Assembly: GCF_015767675.1 (NCBI RefSeq)
Contig: NZ_CP065217.1
Span: forward strand, 310,001-374,000
DNA length: 64,000 bases
Direction of reading: 5' to 3'
Origin: Vibrio navarrensis
GTDB taxonomy: Bacteria; Pseudomonadota; Gammaproteobacteria; Enterobacterales; Vibrionaceae
The notes beneath the pieces were generated by a model that made no database searches, had not been told where the DNA came from, and was given only the letters and a program-made list of their open reading frames with translations. The position numbers were made by a program, and so were the translations under genes. Shown piece after piece: positions 12,298 to 22,089 of this stretch (position 1 is the first letter of the stretch; each line of letters opens with the position of its first letter).

Positions 12298-13317
12298 ATG
12301 GGTAAACCCTTAGTTACCGGGATTGATATTGGTCATCGTAGCCTCAAGGCTGTCATTCTGAAACCCGCAGGAAATAGCTATGCCTTGCTGGGATATAAAG
12401 AAATTGTATTTGAGCGCGCTATTGTCGCCGAAAACCACACTCTGAATCATCAGGAAATTGTCAATACGCTTAAAGTCCTGAACAAAGAGTTGCCGCGTTT
12501 CCGTCGTCAGGTGGCGCTGGCCGTGCCGGATAGTGCCGTGATCAGCAAGCAATTGCAAATTGAACCGATAGAAGATGAGAAAGAGTGTGAAATCGCCATT
12601 TTGCAGGCTTTTTCCCATCAATCGCCATTTCCGGTCGATGAGCTGAATATTGATTATGTGCGCTTGCATGAACCCGCGCAGAGTAAAAGCGCCAGCCAGA
12701 GCGTGCAGATCTTTGCCACCAAAAAAGAGGTGGTCGAGAGTCGGGTGCGCGCTGCGCGAGCGGTGAGGTTGAAACCGGTGTTGGTGGATATGCACGCCCA
12801 CTGCTTGTTTAACCTGCGAGATCTGGCGGCGCAGCGATACCCAGACAAAAGTGCTTTTTGTTTGTTGGATGTCGGTGCGCAATCCACCTCGCTGATTATT
12901 CATCAGCGCGAGAAAACGCACTTCATCAAAGAGTTTGCATACGGCGTTGAGCACCTGAACGCTGCGATTGGCGATGAGTTCAGTGCCCATGATGCGCAAG
13001 AGAAAACCGAGCGCTTTATAGTGGAGATGGTGGATCGCGTCGCGCGTCAGTTGCAGCTCTTTCAGTCCATCAATAGCCAAGACAAGCCACAAGGGCTTTG
13101 GTTGTGTGGCGAGGGAGCGGCGACGCCTCTGTTGCTCGAGGCGCTCTCTCGTCGTTTGTCGTTGGAGTGCGAACTGCTCAATCCGCTCGGTCTGTTTGAG
13201 ATGAAAGTGGCACGCAAAAAACGTCGCAGTGTTGACTGGCACCACTTTTCGGTCGCCGCTGGGCTAGCCATCGGTGGGATTCAATGGTTGGAGAACAAAC
13301 ATGAAGCACACCATTAA
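12298..13317 (+). CDS. pilM: Type IV pilus inner-membrane platform protein PilM
   Basis: Actin-like cytoplasmic protein that binds the PilN tail and links the pilus motor to the envelope. It has 339 residues. The FtsA/actin-type nucleotide site begins with TGIDIGHRSLKAV near the N-terminus, and LLDVGAQSTSLII is the second phosphate loop. A TTG at 12292 is in frame, but ATG 12298 has GGGAG nine bases upstream and is preferred. It is the first gene of pilMNOPQ, and every following junction overlaps or is tight, so the five genes form one operon. Confidence 0.93.
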   Translation: MGKPLVTGIDIGHRSLKAVILKPAGNSYALLGYKEIVFERAIVAENHTLNHQEIVNTLKVLNKELPRFRRQVALAVPDSAVISKQLQIEPIEDEKECEIAILQAFSHQSPFPVDELNIDYVRLHEPAQSKSASQSVQIFATKKEVVESRVRAARAVRLKPVLVDMHAHCLFNLRDLAAQRYPDKSAFCLLDVGAQSTSLIIHQREKTHFIKEFAYGVEHLNAAIGDEFSAHDAQEKTERFIVEMVDRVARQLQLFQSINSQDKPQGLWLCGEGAATPLLLEALSRRLSLECELLNPLGLFEMKVARKKRRSVDWHHFSVAAGLAIGGIQWLENKHEAHH

Positions 13318-13888
13318 CCTTCTGCCGTGGCGCGAATATCAGCGAGAAGAGCATCGACGCCGTTTTGTTGGGGTGCTGATTTTAGGTGTGCTGATCGCGG
13401 TGGCGATTCAGTGGGGGATCGGCCAATACGTGAATTATCAGCAGCGCTTGCAGCAAGATCGCCTCAACTACCTAAACCACTACATCGCCCAATTGGATCA
13501 GCGTATCCAAGCGATGAAGATCGCTAAAGAAGAACACGGCCAGATCTTAGCGCGTCTGAAGGTGGTGGAATCACTGCAAGCGCAGCGTAACAACACCACT
13601 GAATTGATGAACCTGATGCCAAATGTCATCCCTGAAGGGGTTTACGTCGACAAGATCAAAATGAGCGACCAGCAAGTGGAAATGGCGGGCATTAGCGACA
13701 GCACGGCGCGCCTTGCCACCATGTTGGACAATCTAGAGCGATCGGAGGCGATTTACGACGTTGAGATGCACTCCATCGTGCATGGCAAAGAGCGTTTTGG
13801 CAAAGCGTTTCAGACCTTCACCGTCTCTTTTATGTTTGGCGTGAAACCACAACCCGTACCGGTACTGGCGGAGGCAAATCATGGTTGA
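13301..13888 (+). CDS. pilN: Type IV pilus assembly protein PilN
   Basis: Bitopic inner-membrane protein of the pilus alignment complex. Its 195 residues start with the diagnostic cytoplasmic tail INLLPWREYQREEHRRR, which docks into PilM. One membrane helix follows (about 24-44), and then a periplasmic coiled coil and ferredoxin-like domain. The start at 13301 overlaps the end of pilM by 17 bases, in another frame. A longer in-frame start at 13274 would lengthen the tail and lacks support. Confidence 0.93.
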   Translation: MKHTINLLPWREYQREEHRRRFVGVLILGVLIAVAIQWGIGQYVNYQQRLQQDRLNYLNHYIAQLDQRIQAMKIAKEEHGQILARLKVVESLQAQRNNTTELMNLMPNVIPEGVYVDKIKMSDQQVEMAGISDSTARLATMLDNLERSEAIYDVEMHSIVHGKERFGKAFQTFTVSFMFGVKPQPVPVLAEANHG

Positions 13889-14471
13889 TTGGCAGGATCT
13901 CGATATCGACGAAATTGCGGAGTGGCCATTGTTGCCACAAAGCTTGGTGGTGCTACTACTGATGATGATCATTCAGGGCTTTGGCTACTGGTTCTATTTG
14001 CAACCCGAGCAAGAGGCGTTGCAACGGGCGGTGGAAGAGGAGCAAAACCTCAAAGTCGCGCTGCGCATCAAAGCCAACAAAGCGGCCGCCTTGCCACAGC
14101 TTCAGTCTCAGTTGGATGAGTTGTCAAAACGCTACGACTATTTGCTCCAGCAACTGCCCGCGCAAAAGGAGCTAGCGACCTTGCTCGCGTCGGTCAATGA
14201 ACTCGGGCTTGAAAACGATCTCACTTTTACCCGCATCGATTGGGGGGAAAAACTGAGCAAGGACTTCCTATATCAGCTCCCTCTCAACATTGAACTGACC
14301 GGGAATTACAACGACATCGGCCAGTTTTCCCAAGCGATCGCCGAGCTGCCGCGCATCATTAGCTTTAGCGACGTCACTTGGCAGCGGGTCAGTTTGGAAA
14401 GCAGCACACTGCATTTTCGCGTTAAAGCCAACACGTACCAGTTTAAGCCGGAGGTGACCCATGAAAAGTAG
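13881..14471 (+). CDS. pilO: Type IV pilus assembly protein PilO
   Basis: Forms a periplasmic heterodimer with PilN, which connects the platform to the PilP/PilQ gate. It has 196 residues: a short acidic cytoplasmic segment (DLDIDEIAEWPLLPQS), one membrane helix at about 20-40, a coiled-coil stretch rich in Q, E and L, and a C-terminal ferredoxin-like domain. ATG overlaps the pilN end by 8 bases and the 3' end overlaps pilP by 11, which indicates translational coupling. Confidence 0.92.
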   Translation: MVDWQDLDIDEIAEWPLLPQSLVVLLLMMIIQGFGYWFYLQPEQEALQRAVEEEQNLKVALRIKANKAAALPQLQSQLDELSKRYDYLLQQLPAQKELATLLASVNELGLENDLTFTRIDWGEKLSKDFLYQLPLNIELTGNYNDIGQFSQAIAELPRIISFSDVTWQRVSLESSTLHFRVKANTYQFKPEVTHEK

Positions 14472-14973
14472 CGGGTGGATGTTCTTGGTTGTGTTGCTGT
14501 TGGCAGGCTGTCGCGCCAACAGTGACTCTTTAGATGACTTTTTGCGTCAGGTGGAATCACAGGCTCGCCAAGAGGTCGCCAAGCTCAAACCTGAAGAGGA
14601 ATACGTCGCGACATCGTACGCTTCGGCGGCGCTGCGCTTGCCATTTGAACTGCCCAAAGAAGCGGTGATAGCCACCCAGCCGGTGGTGAAAAAAGAGTGC
14701 TGGCAACCCGCTGATCGCACGCGATCCGGACGCTTAGAACGCTACCCGCTCAGCCAACTGCGTTTAAAAGGCATCATGGGCAGCGGTAACTCCGTTTCCG
14801 GCTTAGTGCAAACTCCGCAAGGAACGGTCGAACGTGTGCTTGCGGGGCAATACATTGGGCAGAACAACGGCAAAGTGACGCTGATTACCCCCTCGTATTT
14901 AATGATCAATGAAACCTTACCCGATGGGCTAGGTTGTTGGCAGCAGCGTAAAGTCAAGCTGGCATTGAGATAG
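14461..14973 (+). CDS. pilP: Type IV pilus lipoprotein PilP
   Basis: Inner-membrane lipoprotein that bridges PilN/PilO to the secretin. It has 170 residues. The signal peptide ends in the lipobox LLLAGC (Cys at about 18). An extended linker follows, then a C-terminal beta domain with LKGIMGSGNSVSGLVQTPQG, typical of PilP. It overlaps pilO and is followed by pilQ after 30 bases. Confidence 0.92.
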   Translation: MKSSGWMFLVVLLLAGCRANSDSLDDFLRQVESQARQEVAKLKPEEEYVATSYASAALRLPFELPKEAVIATQPVVKKECWQPADRTRSGRLERYPLSQLRLKGIMGSGNSVSGLVQTPQGTVERVLAGQYIGQNNGKVTLITPSYLMINETLPDGLGCWQQRKVKLALR

Positions 14974-15003
14974 GCAAAGATACCACTAGAAGTGATTTGA
15001 GAA

Positions 15004-16779
15004 ATGACCATGAAGAAAGGAATGATTCGATTACAGGCTCCGCTACGCCAATTAATGTGCCTGTTTGCTGTCTGCCTCTTTGCCACGTTTGCAAACGCGC
15101 AGTCAGAGAATAACGGCCAGTCAGCGAGTGAGAATGCGCTGAAAGGCATTGATTTCAGAACCAACCAGAATAAAGCGGCAGTAATTATTGTCGAGTTGGC
15201 TTCGCCTGCCGCGGTGGTGGATCTTAAACCTGTGCAGGAGGGGCTCAGCATTGAGCTGCTCAACACCCGCGTCAGCGACGAACAGCTCTATCTATTAGAC
15301 GTAAAGGACTTCTCGACGCCGGTTGAAAGTGTTGAAGTGTTCCGCGATGTGTCAGCGACGCGGTTGTTGGCGTCTGTCTCGGGGGAGTTTCACCATGAGT
15401 ATCGTTTGACTGGGCGCTATTTGGAAGTGACGGTCAGTCGCATAGAAACTCCGCAGCAAGTTGAGGAGAAAAGCATCCTTGAAAAAGAGGGCAAGCTTAT
15501 CTCGATCAACTTCCAAGACATTCCGGTGAGGAACGTCTTGCAACTGATAGCGGACTACAACGGTTTTAATCTAGTGGTCTCCGATTCGGTCACGGGCAAT
15601 CTGACGCTGCGTTTGGATGGCGTGCCGTGGCAGCAAGTACTCGACATCATTTTGCAAGTCAAAGGGCTCGACAAGCGGGTGGAAGGCAATGTGGTGCTGA
15701 TCGCGCCAAAAGAAGAGTTGGATTTGCGTGAAAAGCAGCATCTGGAAAAGCAGCGTTTGGCGGAAGAGCTAGGCACGCTTAAATCGGAAATCATCAAGGT
15801 GAATTTTGCCAAAGCGTCGGACATTGCCGAGATGATCAGCGGCACGGAATCGGTCAGCATGCTGTCCGAGCGCGGCAGCATTGCGATTGATGAACGCACG
15901 AACTCCTTGCTACTACGAGAACTGCCGGAAAACATTGCAGTGATTCGTGAGATTGTCAATTCGCTCGATATTCCGGTCAAGCAGGTGCAAATTGAGGCGC
16001 GTATTGTCACCGTCAATGAAGGTAATTTGGATGAACTGGGCGTACGCTGGGGCTTCACCTCGATCAACGGTAGCCACACGGTGGGCGGTTCGATCGAGAA
16101 CAACTTGGCGAGCATCGGTTTGTACAATGCGGCCGGTGGCGGTTCTGGCTCAGGAGGCGATAGCGGTGGCGGCTCTAGCAGTATCGACGATTTTCTCAAC
16201 GTCAACCTCGGTGCAACCTCCGGCAATGCATCGAGCATCGCTTTCCAGGTCGCCAAGCTGGGTTCGGATCTGCTGCTTGATTTGGAACTGTCGGCGCTGC
16301 AGCGAGAGTCAAAAGCGGAGATCATTTCCAGCCCACGTTTGATCACCACCAATAAAAAGCCCGCCTACATCGAACAAGGGACCGAAATTCCCTATCTGGA
16401 ATCGTCCTCCAGTGGCGCGACCACCGTCTCGTTTAAAAAGGCGGTGCTGAGTTTGAAAGTCACACCACAGATCACCCCAGATAACCGTTTGGTGCTCGAT
16501 CTTAGCGTCACGCAAGACAGGCCGGGTGAAGTGGTGAAAACGGGCACGGGTGAAGCGGTAGCGATTGACACCCAACGTATCGGCACTCAGGTGTTGGTTA
16601 ACAATGGTGAAACCGTGGTTCTCGGCGGCATTTTCCAACACAGCATCACCAGTACGGTCGACAAAGTGCCTTTGCTGGGCGACCTACCGTTGCTCGGCGC
16701 GCTGTTTCGCCGTAGCTATGAAAATATCGGTAAACGGGAACTGTTGATCTTTGTGACGCCAAAGGTGGTTATTCAATAG
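15004..16779 (+). CDS. pilQ: Type IV pilus secretin PilQ
   Basis: Outer-membrane gated channel through which the pilus passes, and in vibrios also needed for DNA uptake. It has 591 residues. A signal peptide ending near FATFANA is followed by an AMIN-like N-domain, an STN/N0 domain (INFQDIPVRNVLQLIADYNG), N1 (VNFAKASDIAEMISG) and the secretin core. The core holds a Gly/Ser-rich loop at about 375-395 and the late motif VPLLGDLPLLGALFR. An in-frame ATG at 15010 is an alternative start. A 30-base hairpin follows the gene. Confidence 0.94.
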   Translation: MTMKKGMIRLQAPLRQLMCLFAVCLFATFANAQSENNGQSASENALKGIDFRTNQNKAAVIIVELASPAAVVDLKPVQEGLSIELLNTRVSDEQLYLLDVKDFSTPVESVEVFRDVSATRLLASVSGEFHHEYRLTGRYLEVTVSRIETPQQVEEKSILEKEGKLISINFQDIPVRNVLQLIADYNGFNLVVSDSVTGNLTLRLDGVPWQQVLDIILQVKGLDKRVEGNVVLIAPKEELDLREKQHLEKQRLAEELGTLKSEIIKVNFAKASDIAEMISGTESVSMLSERGSIAIDERTNSLLLRELPENIAVIREIVNSLDIPVKQVQIEARIVTVNEGNLDELGVRWGFTSINGSHTVGGSIENNLASIGLYNAAGGGSGSGGDSGGGSSSIDDFLNVNLGATSGNASSIAFQVAKLGSDLLLDLELSALQRESKAEIISSPRLITTNKKPAYIEQGTEIPYLESSSSGATTVSFKKAVLSLKVTPQITPDNRLVLDLSVTQDRPGEVVKTGTGEAVAIDTQRIGTQVLVNNGETVVLGGIFQHSITSTVDKVPLLGDLPLLGALFRRSYENIGKRELLIFVTPKVVIQ

Positions 16780-16787
16780 TTGTCTCT

Positions 16788-16817
16788 CTCCCCTGACCGC
16801 AGATAGGGTCAGGGGAG
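16788..16817 (+). terminator. Hairpin after pilQ
   Basis: An 11-bp perfect stem CTCCCCTGACC / GGTCAGGGGAG has an 8-base loop. There is no T run behind it, so it may be a 3' stabiliser or a weak terminator. The 170 bases to aroK hold no gene. Confidence 0.55.
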
Positions 16818-16988
16818 CGTAATTAGATCAAAAATAAAGTTGCAATAGTGTCACCATACCTTGATAATTTCGGGTCTTATCACGAATGTCTGTGAGGAAT
16901 TGGTGCCACAAGCCTTGAAATATCAGCATTACGCTGAACCATTCTTGTGGCGATGTCATTGAATTAACGTTGTAAATTACTGCTAAAC

Positions 16989-17507
16989 ATGGCTGAGAAA
17001 CGTAATATTTTCCTTGTTGGCCCGATGGGCGCTGGCAAAAGCACAATTGGTCGCTACCTGGCTCAACAACTCCATATGGAATTTCTAGATTCCGATACGG
17101 TTATCGAAGAACGTACTGGTGCTGATATCGCTTGGGTATTTGATGTTGAGGGCGAAGAAGGTTTTCGCAAACGTGAAGAAACGGTTCTTAACGACCTGAC
17201 ACTGGAACAAGGTATCGTACTGGCAACAGGCGGTGGCTCGGTAAAGAGCAAAGAAAACCGCAATCATCTTTCTGCTCGCGGTATTGTTGTTTACCTAGAA
17301 ACAACGATAGAGAAACAACTCGCTCGTACCAACCGCGACAAAAAACGTCCTCTACTGCAGACGGACAATCCACGTGAAGTGCTGGAAGCACTTGCCGAGG
17401 AGCGCAACCCTCTTTATGAGGAAATCGCAGATTACACAGTGCGCACTGATGATCAAAGCGCAAAAGTGGTAGCCAACCAGATCGTAAAAATGCTAGAAGA
17501 GAGATAA
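16989..17507 (+). CDS. aroK: Shikimate kinase I
   Basis: Phosphorylates shikimate to shikimate-3-phosphate in aromatic amino acid synthesis. It has 172 residues. The Walker A motif GPMGAGKST is at 11-19, with FLDSD and ATGGGSV for shikimate binding and a lid with [11 protein letters not shown]. It lies 32 bases upstream of aroB with no terminator between them, so the two are probably co-transcribed. Confidence 0.95.
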   Translation: MAEKRNIFLVGPMGAGKSTIGRYLAQQLHMEFLDSDTVIEERTGADIAWVFDVEGEEGFRKREETVLNDLTLEQGIVLATGGGSVKSKENRNHLSARGIVVYLETTIEKQLARTNRDKKRPLLQTDNPREVLEALAEERNPLYEEIADYTVRTDDQSAKVVANQIVKMLEER

Positions 17508-17539
17508 ATCAACTATTTCTTTTTAAGTGGAGTGCAACC

Positions 17540-18631
17540 ATGGAACGGATTACGGTCAACCTTGCTGAGCGTAGCTACCCAATCTCTATCGGCGCCGGGT
17601 TATTTTCAGACCCGGCGTACCTTTCTTTCTTATCCTCTGGTCAGAAAGTGGTGGTGATCACCAACGTCACCGTAGCACCTCTCTATGCGGACAAAATCCT
17701 CTCCTTATTAGATCAACTCGGCTGCCAAGCCTCACTGCTCGAATTACCCGACGGTGAACAGTACAAAACGCTAGAAACGTTCAACCAAGTGATGAGCTTT
17801 TTGCTGCAAGGCAACTTCAGCCGTGATGTGGTTGTTGTGGCATTGGGGGGCGGCGTAATTGGCGATTTGGTCGGTTTCGCTTCGGCGTGTTACCAGCGCG
17901 GCGTTGACTTCATCCAGATCCCTACCACCTTACTTTCCCAAGTGGACTCCTCGGTAGGGGGCAAAACCGCCGTCAACCATCCGCTGGGTAAAAATATGAT
18001 CGGCGCTTTTTACCAGCCCAAATCGGTGATTATCGACACCGATTGTCTTAGCTCGCTCCCGGCACGCGAATTTGCGGCAGGCATGGCGGAAGTGATCAAA
18101 TACGGCATTATTTACGATGCGGCTTTCTTCACTTGGCTGGATGAAAACCTCGACAAACTCTACGCGCTCGACGAGCAAGCGCTTACCTACGCGATTGCTC
18201 GCTGCTGCGAGATCAAAGCCGAAGTGGTGGCGCAGGACGAAAAAGAGTCGGGCATTCGTGCCTTGCTCAATCTTGGTCACACCTTTGGTCACGCTATCGA
18301 AGCGCAAATGGGCTATGGCAACTGGCTGCATGGCGAAGCCGTCGCGGCTGGTACGGTGATGGCGGCGCGCACGGCGCAGCTGCAAGGCATGATTACTGCG
18401 GCGCAGTTTGAGCAAATACTCTCTATACTTAAACGAGCTAAGTTGCCGGTGCACACGCCAGAAAGCATGTCATTTGAAGACTTTATGACGCACATGATGC
18501 GTGATAAAAAAGTATTGTCCGGAAAACTACGCCTAGTTCTCCCCAACGGGATCGGCACCGCCGATGTGGTGGCCGATGTACCTCAGGAAGTGATCCGTCA
18601 GGCCATCGAAGAGTGCCGCATAAGTGATTAA
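17540..18631 (+). CDS. aroB: 3-dehydroquinate synthase
   Basis: Converts DAHP to 3-dehydroquinate using NAD and a metal. It has 363 residues (E. coli 362). The nucleotide-binding core [13 protein letters not shown], the metal and substrate motifs [14 protein letters not shown] and GMAEVIKYG, and the metal histidines in [12 protein letters not shown] are present. It is followed after 51 bases by damX in the aroK-aroB-damX-dam-rpe order known from enterics and vibrios. Confidence 0.96.
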   Translation: MERITVNLAERSYPISIGAGLFSDPAYLSFLSSGQKVVVITNVTVAPLYADKILSLLDQLGCQASLLELPDGEQYKTLETFNQVMSFLLQGNFSRDVVVVALGGGVIGDLVGFASACYQRGVDFIQIPTTLLSQVDSSVGGKTAVNHPLGKNMIGAFYQPKSVIIDTDCLSSLPAREFAAGMAEVIKYGIIYDAAFFTWLDENLDKLYALDEQALTYAIARCCEIKAEVVAQDEKESGIRALLNLGHTFGHAIEAQMGYGNWLHGEAVAAGTVMAARTAQLQGMITAAQFEQILSILKRAKLPVHTPESMSFEDFMTHMMRDKKVLSGKLRLVLPNGIGTADVVADVPQEVIRQAIEECRISD

Positions 18632-18682
18632 ACTGGCCTTTGAGTAGCTCCGATTGGAGCTATTTTATTAGGGAAAATGCCC

Positions 18683-20188
18683 ATGAGTTTCGCACAGCCT
18701 CATGTACTTGAATTAGATTCGCAAACAGAACTGCTCGAACGCCTCGAGTTGCTGACCAATTTTGGCTCCAATTTGGTGACCATTCACGGTGCCAAAGGCC
18801 ATGGTAAGTCGTGGCTGGCTCAGCGCTACCTTGAACAGTACGCGCAAGAGAAAAATCAGTGTTTATTGCTTTGTCATCCTAACCAAAATGACGGCCAGCA
18901 CCGGACGTTGATCTTAAGTCAACTGGTGAGCGAGCCGATGTTTAATCAGCATGATTCCTTGCTTGAAAGCTTGGAACGTTTGCTGGAAGGGCAGGGATGC
19001 AATGTCGCCATCGTGATTGACGATGCCCACTTGCTTAGCGAAACCGTAGTCTCTGAGCTGTGGATGTTGGTGCTGGAAGCGCAGTCGAATCCGCATTGGT
19101 CGGTCAACGTGTTGCTGTTTAGTGAAGCCGGCACCATGGAGCCGCTGCTGACCCGACTGGGCTATGGACAAGAGCATAAACCGATTGATCTCGACATCGA
19201 GATGCTGAGCGAAACCGAAGCGCTGCGCTTTTTTGAAAACATGGTGGTGCGATATGTGGCTGACGATGCGGAGAAAAAAGTGCGCGCCGCCTTTAAGAAA
19301 ACCAGCCCGACACCGGGGGCGATCATGGCATTAGGAGAGATTAAGGTGGAAAAAAGGGTTGTGATTCGTTCTATTGTCGCCTCGCCAATCAATATGGCGT
19401 TAACCGCGTTGATTTTACTGCTGCTCGCCGCTGCCGGGTATTGGTGGGTGTTTAGTCAGCCTTCTGCCGATGAGCAAGCTGAGCTTATCACTCGCACTAT
19501 GGAACAGACGGCGATTCCGACCTTAGAGCCAAGCACAGACACACCAGACGCCAGCCAAGCAACAGACTCCGTGGCTGAAACCGCTAAAGACAGCATGGAG
19601 AGTGAGCAGTTTAAAGATGCAACGGATGACTCGGCGTCCCTTCCTCCGCCGGTGATGACCAGCGCCGCCAGCGTCGGTATCAGCGATCAAAATCAGCAAC
19701 GGGTCATCATTGAATCAGACGTGGTCGATGCGCTGCTGGAAAATAAACCCGAGCAGGCGGATACCAGCAAGATTGACGCTGTGGTGACCGATTCCATGGT
19801 TGAAGTGCCTGTCGAGACGCTAAGTGAAGTGGATGCAGAAGCCGTGACGGCGCCCGTTGCCGAGCAAGTGCCACCAACCGTCTCTTTCTCATTCGCCCGC
19901 GAAGAGCTGAAAGCGCTCTCGCCTCGCAGTTACACCTTGCAGCTTGCCGCGATGACGTCCATGCCCGATGTGCAGGCATTTTTGGATAAGCACCAGTTGC
20001 ACAATGCGGTACGCATTTATCCGACACTGCGTAATGATACCGAGTGGTACATTGTGACCTATCAGGATTACCCGACCATTCAGATGGCTCGCGATGCGGT
20101 AGAAAGCTTGCCTGCGTCACTGCAATCGCTCGGTCCTTGGGCAAAATCGTTAAGTCAGGTGCAGCGTGAGATTGATCGGGTGAAATAA
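18683..20188 (+). CDS. damX: SPOR-domain cell division protein DamX
   Basis: Binds septal glycan and localises to the division ring. It has 501 residues. The N-terminal AAA-like ATPase region carries HGAKGHGKSW (Walker A) and VIDDAH (Walker B). One membrane helix lies at about 235-253 (ALTALILLLLAAAGYWW), then a long acidic, proline-rich linker, then the C-terminal SPOR domain (YTLQLAAMTSMPDVQAFL to the end). Two nearby ATGs exist. The one at 18683 is chosen because GGGA lies 8 bases upstream of it and only 2 bases from the first. Confidence 0.9.
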   Translation: MSFAQPHVLELDSQTELLERLELLTNFGSNLVTIHGAKGHGKSWLAQRYLEQYAQEKNQCLLLCHPNQNDGQHRTLILSQLVSEPMFNQHDSLLESLERLLEGQGCNVAIVIDDAHLLSETVVSELWMLVLEAQSNPHWSVNVLLFSEAGTMEPLLTRLGYGQEHKPIDLDIEMLSETEALRFFENMVVRYVADDAEKKVRAAFKKTSPTPGAIMALGEIKVEKRVVIRSIVASPINMALTALILLLLAAAGYWWVFSQPSADEQAELITRTMEQTAIPTLEPSTDTPDASQATDSVAETAKDSMESEQFKDATDDSASLPPPVMTSAASVGISDQNQQRVIIESDVVDALLENKPEQADTSKIDAVVTDSMVEVPVETLSEVDAEAVTAPVAEQVPPTVSFSFAREELKALSPRSYTLQLAAMTSMPDVQAFLDKHQLHNAVRIYPTLRNDTEWYIVTYQDYPTIQMARDAVESLPASLQSLGPWAKSLSQVQREIDRVK

Positions 20189-20267
20189 TCCTGAGCTTCA
20201 CAGCAAAATATGTTACATTCCGCAGCCTTGATGCGGGTTGATAGATAGAGCGGTTAAAGAGCAGTCG

Positions 20268-21095
20268 ATGAAAAAGCAGCGTGCCTTTTTAAAATGGGCC
20301 GGAGGCAAATATGGCCTGGTAGACGATATCCAGAAACATTTGCCTGAGGCTCGTAAACTGGTTGAGCCCTTCGTCGGTGCAGGTTCGGTGTTCCTCAATA
20401 CGGATTACGAGCACTATTTGCTCGCTGATATCAACCCCGATCTGATCAATCTCTACAATCTGCTCAAAGAGCAGCCGCAGACGTACATCAGCGAGGCAAA
20501 ACGCTGGTTTGTTGCGGAAAACAATCGCAAAGAGGCGTATCTGCATATTCGCTCTGAATTTAACAAATCAGACGAAGTGATGTACCGCTCGCTGGCCTTT
20601 CTTTATATGAACCGTTTTGGTTTTAATGGCTTATGCCGTTACAACAAAAAAGGCGGCTTCAATGTGCCGTTTGGCTCTTACAAAAAGCCCTATTTCCCAG
20701 AAGCCGAGTTGGAGTTTTTCGCTGAAAAAGCGCAAAAAGCGACGTTTGTGTGTGAGGGTTACCAAGAGACGTTTCGCCGTGCGCGCAAAGGCTGTGTGAT
20801 TTACTGCGATCCACCGTATGCACCGTTATCCAACACCGCCAATTTTACCTCCTACGCGTGCAACGGATTTACCTTGGACGATCAAGCGGCTCTGGCCGAT
20901 GTGGCGGAGAAAGCGGCCAAAGAGCGCGGTATTCCGGTACTGATTTCCAACCACGACACCACCTTGACACGGCGCTTGTATCACGGCGCTGAACTGAGCG
21001 TGGTCAAAGTCAAACGCACCATTAGCCGTAACGGCGGCGGTCGCAGCAAAGTTGATGAGCTGCTGGCGCTGTTTCACGCCGAGCAAAACGACTAA
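20268..21095 (+). CDS. dam: DNA adenine methyltransferase (GATC)
   Basis: Methylates adenine in GATC, controlling mismatch repair and replication timing. In Vibrio this activity is essential in at least some species for chromosome II origin firing. It has 275 residues (E. coli 278). SAM-binding motifs FLKWAGGKY and FVGAGSVF are near the N-terminus, and the catalytic DPPY is at 181-184. A TTG at 20238 opens the frame earlier, but MKKQRAFLKWAGGK is the family start. Confidence 0.96.
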   Translation: MKKQRAFLKWAGGKYGLVDDIQKHLPEARKLVEPFVGAGSVFLNTDYEHYLLADINPDLINLYNLLKEQPQTYISEAKRWFVAENNRKEAYLHIRSEFNKSDEVMYRSLAFLYMNRFGFNGLCRYNKKGGFNVPFGSYKKPYFPEAELEFFAEKAQKATFVCEGYQETFRRARKGCVIYCDPPYAPLSNTANFTSYACNGFTLDDQAALADVAEKAAKERGIPVLISNHDTTLTRRLYHGAELSVVKVKRTISRNGGGRSKVDELLALFHAEQND

Positions 21096-21208
21096 CTGCC
21101 CGTCGCAATCCATAACACTCACACTATTGCACTCTAACAGTGGATCTGTGCTCTGGCTTCGGTAAAATTGCGCGCAATTTGGTTTGCTCGCTACTACTGA
21201 GGTCAGGT

Positions 21209-21877
21209 ATGAAAGATTTTCTTATTGCTCCATCGATTTTGTCTGCTGATTTTGCCCGTTTAGGGGAAGATGTTGAAAAAGTGCTGGCGGCAGGCGCCGA
21301 TGTGGTGCATTTCGATGTGATGGACAACCACTACGTGCCTAACCTGACGTTTGGCGCGCCCATCTGTAAAGCGTTGCGTGACTACGGCATTACCGCGCCG
21401 ATCGATGTGCATCTGATGGTAAAACCGGTCGATCGCATCATTCCTGATTTCGCCAAAGCGGGCGCTACGATGATCACCTTTCACGTAGAAGCGTCTGAGC
21501 ATGTCGATCGCACCTTGCAGTTGATCAAAGAGCACGGCTGTCAGGCCGGTGTGGTACTCAACCCAGCGACGCCTCTGTCTTGCCTCGATTACATCATGGA
21601 TAAAGTGGATTTGATCTTGCTGATGTCCGTCAACCCGGGCTTTGGCGGTCAGTCGTTTATCCCGCACACCTTAGATAAACTGCGTGCCGTACGCCAGCGT
21701 ATCAACGAGTCTGGACGCAACATCCGTCTGGAAATCGACGGCGGGGTGAAAGTCGAGAATATTCGTGAAATCGCCGAGGCGGGCGCAGATATGTTTGTTG
21801 CCGGTTCAGCGATTTTCGGTCAGCTAGATTATCAAGCGGTGATCAATGAGATGCGTGCTGAATTAGCCAAAGTGTAA
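21209..21877 (+). CDS. rpe: Ribulose-phosphate 3-epimerase
   Basis: Interconverts ribulose-5-P and xylulose-5-P in the pentose phosphate pathway. It is a 222-residue TIM barrel with [22 protein letters not shown], the metal histidine in IDVHLMV and VNPGFGGQ. The start at 21209 has GAGGTCAGG upstream and matches the family; the open frame upstream does not. In other vibrios gph and trpS follow directly. Here an octamer repeat and rpsF follow instead. Confidence 0.95.
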   Translation: MKDFLIAPSILSADFARLGEDVEKVLAAGADVVHFDVMDNHYVPNLTFGAPICKALRDYGITAPIDVHLMVKPVDRIIPDFAKAGATMITFHVEASEHVDRTLQLIKEHGCQAGVVLNPATPLSCLDYIMDKVDLILLMSVNPGFGGQSFIPHTLDKLRAVRQRINESGRNIRLEIDGGVKVENIREIAEAGADMFVAGSAIFGQLDYQAVINEMRAELAKV

Positions 21878-21892
21878 ATGCGAGAGGTGAGG

Positions 21893-21976
21893 TAGCTAGT
21901 TTTCTAGTTTTCTAGTTTTCTAGCTTCCTAGCTTCCTAGCTTCCTAGCTTCCTAGCTTCCTAGCTCCCTAGCTCCT
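21893..21976. repeat. Tandem octamer repeat (CTAG-containing microsatellite)
   Basis: About ten head-to-tail 8-bp units are present: three TTTTCTAG, then five CTTCCTAG, then a degenerate CTCCCTAG and a partial. CTAG recurs every 8 bases. Both strands carry many stops, so it does not code. It lies between rpe and rpsF, just where the gene order departs from that of related genomes. Confidence 0.85.
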
Positions 21977-22089
21977 CGCCTCCTCCTTAGCTGCGGTTGA
22001 AAAATACCCCTTGCGTAATTTGTGCTCTTTCTGTACCATCTGCCATCCTTAAAACTCGGTCAATAACCCTTAGTTCCTTGCTTCCTCTG

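Noticed and set aside
21893..21976. Octamer array as a CRISPR
   Set aside because: Units are 8 bp, directly adjacent and without spacers; no cas gene is nearby.
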